A DNA stretch of 64,000 nucleotides from Giardia muris (Eukaryota > Fornicata > Diplomonadida > Hexamitidae). How positions within the stretch are numbered: the stretch's first letter is position 1; every line of letters begins with the position of its first letter. The notes below the pieces were generated by a model, which made no database searches, was not told the origin of the DNA, and worked only from the letters and a program-made list of their open reading frames with translations. The DNA lies in assembly GCA_006247105.1 (NCBI GenBank), contig CM016927.1:310001-374000 (forward strand), read 5' to 3'. The position numbers and the translations under genes are program-made. This document shows positions 51,436 through 59,603 of the stretch, piece by piece.

Positions 51436-52244
51436 CTAGAAGTACGCCTTGACGGTGCTCTCGATGGGAGTCCTGCAGAACGGGCAGGTCTGGTTCATGA
51501 TCCGCTCTGCACAATTGGAGCAGACACAGAGGTGGCCACATGGCTGGAGGAGCGTGTCCTTCGGGTTCGTGAGGCAGATGACACAGGTTGTGATCGCTTT
51601 AGCCTCTTCGGTCTTCTGGTTCAGGGTCCTCCGAAGGCTTCTGTTCATCTCCTGGCACTTCTCTAACCGCTCCTCGAGGGAGGAGACTTTCTGGCTCATT
51701 TGAGACGGCTCGTCATCCGCCTCTTCTTGGGCATTCTTGAGTGAGGAGAGGCCCCTCTTGAGAGACTCGTTCTCGACGGCGAGTTCGTTGACACACTCTC
51801 GGAGTTCGAGTACTTCAGAGTTCAGTGAAGGAGGAAGGCGCTTCGTGCCTTCTTTCTTAAGGAGCTTACGGACCTGGGCGGAGTACCCTTTGTTGTTCGC
51901 ATGCCATTGAGTAGTATGGCCTTCGGAGTCTTTCATTCCCTGCTCGTAGGGGAGGAGGAGCTCAACGATCTCGGGATGGTTCCGGATAGCTGCGATCATG
52001 AGAGCCGTCGCTCCAGGAAAAAAAAGGTAGTTGATTTGCCAAATAAAGGGATGAGCCTCCGTTCCTTTGTTTTCTTTCCGGCCTCAGGGAGGAGGAGTCG
52101 GACATAGTCTGTCTCGCCATGACGGTCAGCCCACATTAGTGCAGTCCAGCCATCTTCGTCCTTCCTCCCAACATCCTTGATGTTCCTTTTCACGCCCTCG
52201 AGGTCGCCATTCTGGGCCGCCATCATCAAACCCGTAACGGACAT
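51436..52244 (-). pseudogene. Ankyrin-RING gene broken by a frameshift at an 8-T tract
   Basis: Two frames make up one protein. The first part (ATG 52244, after the AT patch tccaaaa) carries ankyrin repeats 'GWTALMWADRHGETDYVRLL' and 'PEAGKKTKE'. It runs off frame at a run of eight T (A on the plus strand, 52018-52025), after which the frame ends near 51996. The other frame continues the ankyrin at once with 'PGATALMIAAIRNHPEIVEL', then a coiled coil and a C3HC4 RING finger at the end ('CVICLTNPKDTLLQPCGHLC', 'CPFCRTPIE'). The same phrase order occurs intact in the 652-residue gene at 12283-14241. Either a pseudogene or a homopolymer sequencing error; with one base changed it would be a protein of about 268 residues. 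Confidence 0.75.
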
Positions 52245-52266
52245 TTTTGGACATCAAACATCCCCT

Positions 52267-53157
52267 TCACCAGCCTTCCACTGAGGCTCCCATCCGACAC
52301 TCTGGGCATCCAACCACTACCAACGACCTGCCCCGAGGACGGGAGGCCCACAGCTCTCCTCGGGGCGCTCGTTGAGACCTCCTCGCCCCCACAAGCCGGC
52401 CCGATCGCATCCATAACCCCTGGAAGCCGTTGAGGCAGGTCGTGCAGACGTCCTTGCTGTCTGGACAGGATACACAGTTGGGGAGGACGCACTTCGTACA
52501 GACGATGGGAGAAGAGGAGGAAGAGTGGTGGCCCTCGAGGCACTCCGAGCAGCCACTGGAGTCGCACGCCTTGCAGCCGTCCTCGCAGGTGTCAGCATCG
52601 GTCGCCAGGAGGCAGTGCTGGAGGGAGGACTGGATGCATTCTGACTTGTCCTGGTCCGGGAGGAAGCCCGTCCTGCACGCATTGCACTTGGGCTTGTTGG
52701 TGGCGGGGGAGTCACAGGCCACGCAGTTGGGAACCCCGTTCGTCTCGTCGTCGCAGGTGTAGAGGCCTGAGGGGTTGGAGTCGCTCCCCTTCACGAAGAT
52801 GCCTGTCGCACCACTGGCCCTCTCTGAGCACTGCCCTTTGGTGGCCGTCTTGCAGAGAGCAGCGCCCTCGCCTCCACTGGCCTGGTTGTAGCACCCCCCG
52901 TAGAAGAGGAAGTAGGTGTTGGAGCCCCCAGTGACCGATGCAGTGCAGTCCGTGCAGGCCCCATTACTGTCCTTCGTACAATGATCCGTCGCCTCTGTTG
53001 GGGCCTTGCACGTCCCGTCGATCGAGGCCTCGTTCGCGGTCGCGCACTCCTTGCATACCATCCCCAGTGTCCCGAGGTCGAGGCAGCTCCCCGCCTTGCA
53101 GTTAGTTGGGTCTGTCCCTTCCGTGCACGTGAGGTCCCTTGCGTTCTTCACCTCCAC
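52267..53157 (-). pseudogene. Variant-specific surface protein (VSP) fragment
   Basis: An open frame of 296 codons without an ATG at its head. From the start to about 52417 it is VSP-like: Cys-rich with many CxxC pairs ('CKECATANEASIDGTC', 'CTDCTASVTGG', 'FLFYGGCYN', 'CVACDSPATNKPKC', 'CTTCLNGF'), the plan of Giardia VSPs, which coat the trophozoite and are switched during infection. It lacks a signal peptide. At its 3' end the similarity stops and a 49-residue Arg-rich tail follows, without the membrane helix and CRGKA cytoplasmic end that VSPs carry. It is thus cut at both ends: most likely a silent, decaying piece. The frame stays open upstream of 53157 for some codons but without Cys. Confidence 0.8.
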
Positions 53158-53229
53158 CGAGCCCTCGAGGACGTCGATCTCCGGTGCTGCTCTCCCGGAG
53201 GAGCGGTCGATCGTCCCGAGTACTGCACT

Positions 53230-53453
53230 GTGGTAGATGTAGTGGGGACGTCTGGGCCCTAGGGGTGATGGGATATGAGTTGTGCACTGGGAGGCTTCCT
53301 TTCCTCAGGGTAACTGCCATCACCGAGGAAGAGCCCCCAGCCATCGAGGGAAGGGGTGAGCTTGGTCCCCTCATCTCCCGGATGCTCTCAAAGAATCCCA
53401 AAGATCGTCCGACAGCACGGGAGGTCCTCAAGGAGGCGGAGAGGCACCAGTGA
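53230..53453 (+). pseudogene. NEK-like kinase C-lobe fragment
   Basis: The last 70 or so codons of the plus-strand frame ending at 53453 read 'GDVWALGVMGYELCTGRLPF', 'LGPLISRMLSKNPKDRPTAR' and 'EVLKEAERH': the C-lobe of a NEK-type kinase from the DVWxxG helix to the last helix. There is no N-lobe, catalytic loop or DFG; upstream frames change (a stop in frame just before 'DVW') and the sequence turns into the antisense of the VSP fragment. A dead remnant. Confidence 0.75.
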
Positions 53454-54621
53454 CCTGTGGTGAGCCCCCCAGTAGACCTAGTATTCGGTTTGAGGTCGTC
53501 CGGACTGCTCTCACCTTGTATGAGCGACGATGACCCACATCTTCAGGCCATCTCTGGCTTGAAGATATCCTCCCCGCACCAGATGTCCCCCAGTCGTCCC
53601 GGCTATTCGAAGGATCGATGGATGGCATCAATATCCCATCGGTCAGCAAGTGACATGGATAAAGGGCGTATCCCTGGATCGCTGACGTCCCCAGCTCCGA
53701 TCCGATGGCTGGAGTTCACCAGGTCCAGGTGACATCAGGGGGAGAGGCTCTCTGTATTGCATAGACAGAGCTTGGATGCCCATCCTGGACTTCTGCTGCC
53801 TTCTGAACGTTGGGGACCAGGAGCCGCAGAGTTGTGGGGCTCTGGGGACTTGCACGAAGTTCGACATCAACTGCAAGACAGATAAGGCCTGAGGATCGGG
53901 AGCACGGAGGTCTGCAGAGAGAACTCTTTCAGAATCTCCAGGGGACTGGACAAACAGTTCCTCCCTCTGCAATGAAGCCCAGCACTGTGACATCCACTCC
54001 CGAGCACCTTCACCTCGTCTCAATAGTACGCTCGTACGTAGGATGGTTGCTTTCATCCTCGGAAAGAGACATCGCAGCCTCAACGTCGATTCCGTGCTGC
54101 ACGTCCTGAAGGGAACTATGAGACTATCGATTCATGGAGGTGCCGTCAGATAGGTCTTCTTCCTCCAGCGGGCTCGAAGTTCGGACGGGAGAGCATAGGG
54201 CGAGTTCGTTCCAATGATGGCCGGGCTACCACACCCGTATCTCGAGGATTCAGGTCAGAAGGACGTAACCGCATCCTCTTTTTCAGTGCTGGAGGGAGAA
54301 GAAGCTTTCACTATTGGGAGCAAACTGGAGATGGCTAGCTTTCTAGAACGGGAGTCTGGGACCGCCTACATGCAACTTGATCACTTTGAGTAGGAGATTA
54401 GTACGAACCGTCCTTGCACATACTCGACGGGAAACACCACTCTTGTGCACTTCCACATATGCACGCATTGTTTGTCAGGCCAGCCGCCAGCTTTGATATA
54501 TGTATCAGGTCGAGAAACGACATTGATCAGTCATGGCTTTCGCACAAGTGACTGCTCAACCACGCGTTTTCCTAGGAGTAGATATTCTATCGATATCGGC
54601 GCATAGATCATCCGGAAGAAA
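53454..54621. other. 1.17-kb stretch without an intact gene; decayed coding sequence
   Basis: Short frames on both strands are interrupted and lack Giardia-type starts. Parts look like former coding sequence: the frame continuing after the NEK fragment reads as protein for about 25 codons at a time between stops, and around 53775-53891 a short frame has spaced cysteines ('CCLLNVGDQEPQSCGALGTC', 'CTKFDINCK'). The right end (54480-54621) becomes AT-richer and must hold the promoter of the high-cysteine gene (gaagaaaATG). Confidence 0.45.
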
Positions 54622-57306
54622 ATGCTAAGGAGTGTCTACTTGCTGTTTGGTATCTTGGTATTTACCGCGGCCACAGATCGTCAGGTCGCTGCCTGTGGTG
54701 GCAGTGCCGAGGGGCTGGTTTGTAATGGCCATGGGAGCTGTGGGAGCGATGGTGTCTGTAACTGCGAGCTTGGGTTCAGTGGTGATTTTTGCGAGCTTAC
54801 AGTGAGACTTGATGCTTCTGTTCCTACGGATCAGTGTAATTACGGTGGTAATTATAATAACTCGAAGTGCAATTGTCGCAATAACTACAGTGGGCAGAAC
54901 TGTGAGAAATTCACTTGCACCAGCAATACTGACTGCTACAACGGCGGCCACTGTTACCGCGAGGATGGCCGCACTGGATCGTACTGCGTCTGCCCCAAGG
55001 GATATTCAGGTGCTGACTGCTATGTTGAAAGCTGCTCCCCGACATGGGACGAGTATGGGCACACAACCACCTACTGCAATAATGGCGGAACTTGTCAAGT
55101 CAGTGAGCCGAGTACTACGCGCAACTATTACACGTCTTGGTGCGAATGCCGAACCGGTTTTAACGGGACGAAGTGCGAGACCTATGCATGTAGCACAACA
55201 GATAATCCGAATTTGTGCCCCGTAGGCCTAAAGGATGATAGTGGGGATTCTTTAGAACTTACTTGTGTGCATGATGACACGGCCGATGACGATTATTGTG
55301 GTCCTTGCCCTTCTCATCGTGGTGGTCTTGATTGTGGTATCGTCTACTGTGGCGCGAAGGAAAACGGTAATGAGCTCACAGTTTGCAATGATCAAGGGCG
55401 TTGCGTGATGAATACCTGCTTATGTAAGCCTGGATACGCCGGTGACACGTGCGAAGATGAAGCATGCACTTCGCGCAACGGTAAGTGCGGCAAGCATGGG
55501 ACTTGTATTGTTGATCCCAATGGTGACTCGATGTTTGGTTATTGCGAGTGCAACAGTGGTTATACTGGGAGCTTCTGTGACAAGTGCGATGCCCCGCTTA
55601 AGGAGCACTACCACTACATAGTTGTGAGTGACGGGAAGGGATCGTACAATGTGTGGGATAACACCACGGTCTGCGCCGAGACTGCCTGTGTATTCGACGG
55701 AACAGTCTGCAACAACGCTGGGTCTTGCGTTTTCAACGAGACTATTAACAATTGGGGATGCCAATGCGACCAAGGCTTTGAGAAGGACCCCAACACCGGC
55801 ATGTGCGTTCCGAACGATGGGTCGTGCTCTACCATCGATAACATATGCGGAGGACAGGGCGTTTGCGAGTTCAACCTTGACATTAAGAACAAGAAAGCGA
55901 AGTGGCAGTGTCTGTGTCGTCCTCGCAGTATGCTGGACGAGCGCACTAAGATCTGCGTCAGCTCAATGTGCTTCAGCAGTGAGTCCGCCACCTCTGCATG
56001 CAGCGGACGCGGCGACTGCACATCCCAGGCCACCTGTGCCTGCTTTGATGGCTATGCTGGTACCTACTGCAGTTCGTGCGCGGATGGTTATCGTGCAAAC
56101 CCGAACTTTCCATCACTTGGTCTATGCCTTCGTGACTACTGCCTCGGGGACGATACGTGTGGAGGCCGTGGGACGTGCATCTTCCACCCACGCGAGGGAT
56201 ACGTGTGTGAGTGCGACGATGACTTCTTCCAGGACCCGGACACGAAGCGTTGTGTCCAGTGTCAGGCCCCACATTGCTTGCACTGCGGGACAGCGGACTA
56301 CTGCATGGAGTGCATGCCCGGCTACTATGCGGGAGTCGATGGCGTCTGTAAGAAGTGCGACCCTGCTTGTGTCTCCTGCACGGGTCCCGGATCTAAGGAT
56401 TGCCTTGTCTGTGCCCCCGGGACAGTCCGTACTGACACGTCGGGCACTACCAGTGGCTGTGGTCCCGAGTGTTCCGAGGGTGGGGACTGCAATTTCTGCG
56501 GTGCGGTCATCGGCGGCTCAAAGTATTGTTCGAGGTGCTCTGACTCCTCTTCATATCCTCTGGATGGCGTGTGCACATCTTCCACCAACTCTCGCGCCAC
56601 TAATGCCTGCGAGACTATTGGTGATGGGGTCTGCACGAGCTGCAACAAGAAGTACTTCCTTCACCAAGGCGGGTGCTACTCTGCGGGACATGTTCCAGGG
56701 AGCGAGGTGTGTGCCGTTGCGGCCGGAAACGGTAGTTGCAGTCAATGTAACTCCGGGTTCTATCAGGGAGGAAGAGAATGCACTCCCTGTGGCAATAACT
56801 GTGCGCAGTGCACGTCTTCCACCAACTGCCAGAACTGCACGCATGGCTTCTTCTTACAGGGAGGTTCTTGTGTCGGTTGCCATGAGTCGTGCGTCCGTTG
56901 CTCTGGACCTGGCGCGGATAAGTGCATTGTCTGCAAGACGGGCTACTTCGGCCAGTTCCTCGCCAATGGGGGGACGAGCGGAAGCTGCCGTTCCTGTAGT
57001 GACACGAAGTCTATTGACGGTCTGGCCGGTCAGAAGGGATGTAGCATGTGCCGGATCGACCTGACAGGAGAGAGTCCGGCGTTCCTCTGCCTCGATCCCG
57101 TCGGGAAGGGACTGAGCGGGGGAGCGATTGCAGCGATCGTGATCGTCGTTCTCGTCGTCGTGGGCGGTATCGCAGGGTTCTGTATCTACTGGTTCCTCTT
57201 CCGCAATAAGACAAAGACGGGAGGCAAGAAGCTCCGCTCTCGTACGGCCGACGACACGGACTACGTCTCCTTGATGAACACTGATGACTCGGGTGCCTTT
57301 ATCTAA
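54622..57306 (+). CDS. EGF-like high-cysteine membrane protein (tenascin/HCMP type)
   Basis: 894 residues, type I membrane protein. Signal peptide (1-24, 'LLFGILVFTAAT'); then about ten EGF-like modules (25-560) with the C-x-C-x5-G-x2-C ending ('CNCELGFSGDFC', 'CVCPKGYSGADC', 'CLCKPGYAGDTC', 'CACFDGYAGTYC'); then furin-like/VSP-like CxxC repeats (about 560-830; 'CDPACVSCTGPGSKDCLVCA'). A membrane helix spans about 833-860 and a 34-residue cytosolic tail is basic near the membrane and contains 'DYVSLM', that is a YxxPhi sorting motif (YVSL). The tail is not CRGKA, so it is not a VSP. Related Giardia proteins (tenascins, HCMPs) are secreted or surface-exposed. ATG 54622 follows ggaagaaa. Intact among broken neighbours. 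Confidence 0.92.
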   Translation: MLRSVYLLFGILVFTAATDRQVAACGGSAEGLVCNGHGSCGSDGVCNCELGFSGDFCELTVRLDASVPTDQCNYGGNYNNSKCNCRNNYSGQNCEKFTCTSNTDCYNGGHCYREDGRTGSYCVCPKGYSGADCYVESCSPTWDEYGHTTTYCNNGGTCQVSEPSTTRNYYTSWCECRTGFNGTKCETYACSTTDNPNLCPVGLKDDSGDSLELTCVHDDTADDDYCGPCPSHRGGLDCGIVYCGAKENGNELTVCNDQGRCVMNTCLCKPGYAGDTCEDEACTSRNGKCGKHGTCIVDPNGDSMFGYCECNSGYTGSFCDKCDAPLKEHYHYIVVSDGKGSYNVWDNTTVCAETACVFDGTVCNNAGSCVFNETINNWGCQCDQGFEKDPNTGMCVPNDGSCSTIDNICGGQGVCEFNLDIKNKKAKWQCLCRPRSMLDERTKICVSSMCFSSESATSACSGRGDCTSQATCACFDGYAGTYCSSCADGYRANPNFPSLGLCLRDYCLGDDTCGGRGTCIFHPREGYVCECDDDFFQDPDTKRCVQCQAPHCLHCGTADYCMECMPGYYAGVDGVCKKCDPACVSCTGPGSKDCLVCAPGTVRTDTSGTTSGCGPECSEGGDCNFCGAVIGGSKYCSRCSDSSSYPLDGVCTSSTNSRATNACETIGDGVCTSCNKKYFLHQGGCYSAGHVPGSEVCAVAAGNGSCSQCNSGFYQGGRECTPCGNNCAQCTSSTNCQNCTHGFFLQGGSCVGCHESCVRCSGPGADKCIVCKTGYFGQFLANGGTSGSCRSCSDTKSIDGLAGQKGCSMCRIDLTGESPAFLCLDPVGKGLSGGAIAAIVIVVLVVVGGIAGFCIYWFLFRNKTKTGGKKLRSRTADDTDYVSLMNTDDSGAFI

Positions 57307-58094
57307 GGCTCGTATTGTGAATCATGAGGTAGGGGTCGCTGCGTTAGAGAATCCTTCTGAGGTCTGATTTGTTACCGGGCACGAGACTGGGTTTCCGGAA
57401 GCAGTCTCTCCTCTTCATCCCTCGAGTCGGTGAGACCGGAAAATCATCCTGGAGCGTGCAGATAGTCAGCAGTGCTTCCCGCTATCCCCGTCTCTCTCGC
57501 TCTCGAACGGGGGCGTGTCTCGGTAGACTTCGAGGACAGGATGCTTCGGTACGCGATCCCGTTTCATCGTTGTGAGGCAGAGTTCTTTATCTCACTTCGA
57601 GCAGATATCGAGGTTCCCCTTCCCTCCTGCTGAGAGGTAGAGCTTGCTCTCCTTGACAACGGCGAGGGCAGTCGTTGTTGGGATTCCAGACACCTCATCA
57701 ATTGGAGCATCCTCCTCACCGCACTCCTCGTGAAGAACTCTGTGATCGTCGAGACTGATCTCTATACTCCTTCCTCGGATCGAGCCTGCCACCATCCCTT
57801 GGAACGTCTACTACCCATAGTCTCAGATGGAGAACAGACCAGCTCTAATGACCCCGGCTCCGAGAACAGATCGTCTGACGAAGAATACCTCCCAGTCTGT
57901 CGCATTCTCCCAGTGGCTCACTTCCTGGGTTCTAGACTCTCTTCTCAGGAAGGAATTGTGGCCGGTAGCGTCCAGCAGTCGCGGTCTCCCCCTTCGCCCT
58001 TCTGCCCCCACACCTCGCCTCCGAAGCACCACCCGTCGAGATCGTCGCCTCTGCAGACACGAATGGGTACATCAACGTCCTTCTACGCGGTGCC
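57307..58094. other. 788-bp stretch without an intact gene; possible broken 5' part of the next gene
   Basis: In the frame of the next gene the codons stay open from 57969 to its ATG at 58095 and read as protein ('EIVASADTNGYINVLLRGAM'). Further up, a different plus frame is open from about 57630 to 58098 and also looks protein-like ('NSVIVETDLYTPSSDRAC', 'LPVCRILPVAHFLGSRL'). A minus-strand frame with an ATG (57592-57795, 67 residues) overlaps it. 57307-57590 shows nothing recognisable. Confidence 0.4.
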
Positions 58095-59507
58095 ATGACC
58101 CACCGAGCGTTCTCCGAGAGGTTTCCGGCGATCGCATACCAACTGGACTGGCTCGCGACCGAAGATGAGCTGATACTGCTCGTGATGGCAAATACCGCGA
58201 TCGTCTACAACCACTCGAATGCGAGCAGCGAGACCGTCCAGGCCATAAGGCACGACACCCTCATTCTCTTCTCCCTTGTCTTCCGGAAGACGGACATCTT
58301 CCTCCTGGCTACTGGGAAGCGCGTTCTACTGGACTCTGAAGGCTACGATAAGGACGACCAGCAAGTCAGCTACTACGATATCGAGTCCTCCGCCTCGAAG
58401 ACCACTGCTCACGCTCCGGAGGGTCCGATAACAGACACACGCTCAGGGTTGGATGGGCTACGTCGTTTTCTCGCCGAGACGCACTCACGCCTAACGACGA
58501 GGCATGGTCTTGTGACAGAACCTCTTCCGAAGCATACTCTGCTGACCGTCTTCCACCCGGGCTGTGGGAAGCTTCTATGCTTCCTTCTTCTCGATCGTTG
58601 CTCCATCTCTAGGACGGTTGTATACGTCGAAGGGTCTCCTCGCATGGCACAGGTGCTACCGGCCCCATGTATCCACTACCTCGTCCTCTCGGCCAGGGAC
58701 ATACTCCTGTTCCTGGCAGATGGCACTGGCGTCATTCTCACCCTATCGACACGAATCCTCTTCTCTAGAACCGTCAAGCTCTTCTCTCCGGACCATGAGA
58801 TGCTCATCTTTGTGGGCTATCATGAACTCCTCCAATTCCTCGGCTCTGATGAGGCGTACGGCGAGTACATGTTGAGTTACTGCTCGACCGCACTCTCCAC
58901 TCCGAGCCTGTGTCTATTGTCGACCTGGGGCCTATTCCAGAACACCTCTTCAGGATGCTATAGAGTCTCCAGTCTGCATATCGAGCAGAGAGGCGGAGTC
59001 TGGATGATACATCCGACAGACACGATACTTGAGCTACCCTTTGCGCCCCAATACGTCTATGTCAAGGAGGACGGAGTTCAGGCCGCCAGTAACAAGGGGG
59101 ACGTGTTCGTTTGGCTCCACACTCCTCGACGTAGCCTCGTGCTTCATCTCGCTGAATACAACGGACTGGTTAGGGAGTTGGTTCTACAAGTCCTCGGTCG
59201 GTCTCGTGTGCTCTTCCAACCCCTAGTGGAGTACTCCGTCGGTGCTGGAGAAGTGTCTGCGCATCGGTGCCGTGCCCCACCTTCTCTCCAGACCGCCCAA
59301 CTGGACGAGATCCTTCAGCACGCCGTCGTCAATGCTACTCTCCAGTCACTCGCCTCTCTGGCCCAGTTTGAGAGTGCGGTCTTGGGGAACGAAGAACCGC
59401 TCAATACTCTCGTGCACTTGGTGCAGGAGCATGCCCCAGAGCTAGTAGATCCGCTGAGCGAGCAGCTGGCCGGGCTACCCGAAAGAGGCAAAGAGAGCCA
59501 AGAGTGA
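58095..59507 (+). CDS. Propeller-like protein of unknown function, possibly 5'-truncated
   Basis: 470 residues from the first ATG, but without an AT-rich promoter, and the frame is open 42 codons further up. Residues 1-330 have the short-strand, turn-rich look of a beta-propeller ('TEDELILLVMANTAIVYNHS', 'DILLFLADGTGVILTLSTRI', 'VQAASNKGDVFVWLHT'); the last 100 residues are helical and acidic. No WD dipeptide pattern is regular enough to call WD40, and I cannot name the family. The start may be wrong, or the gene may be a remnant whose 5' part lies in another frame (57630-58090). Confidence 0.5.
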   Translation: MTHRAFSERFPAIAYQLDWLATEDELILLVMANTAIVYNHSNASSETVQAIRHDTLILFSLVFRKTDIFLLATGKRVLLDSEGYDKDDQQVSYYDIESSASKTTAHAPEGPITDTRSGLDGLRRFLAETHSRLTTRHGLVTEPLPKHTLLTVFHPGCGKLLCFLLLDRCSISRTVVYVEGSPRMAQVLPAPCIHYLVLSARDILLFLADGTGVILTLSTRILFSRTVKLFSPDHEMLIFVGYHELLQFLGSDEAYGEYMLSYCSTALSTPSLCLLSTWGLFQNTSSGCYRVSSLHIEQRGGVWMIHPTDTILELPFAPQYVYVKEDGVQAASNKGDVFVWLHTPRRSLVLHLAEYNGLVRELVLQVLGRSRVLFQPLVEYSVGAGEVSAHRCRAPPSLQTAQLDEILQHAVVNATLQSLASLAQFESAVLGNEEPLNTLVHLVQEHAPELVDPLSEQLAGLPERGKESQE

Positions 59508-59603
59508 GGAGACGGCTGAAAGGAGAGGCTGCTGTTCACAGTCGTGTAGAACACTGCTCCAGCGTAGGAGGGACATCTGGTTCATGCTCTCGACGTGGGG
59601 GAG

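Noticed and set aside
52267..53157. Annotating the Cys-rich frame as a working VSP gene
   Set aside because: No ATG or signal peptide at the head and no membrane helix or CRGKA-type end.
53643..54083. 146-codon minus-strand frame in the gene-free stretch
   Set aside because: No AT-rich start, no recognisable domain, low hydrophobic order; best seen as chance in a decayed region.
55628..57064. 478-codon plus frame inside the high-cysteine gene
   Set aside because: Shifted shadow of the EGF/CxxC repeats, Ala/Arg-rich with no domain; the main frame has a signal peptide, membrane helix and motifs.
58095..59507. Calling the propeller-like gene an APC4 subunit
   Set aside because: Only a loose resemblance of one strand-rich segment; Giardia is reported to lack most of the APC/C, so the name would mislead.
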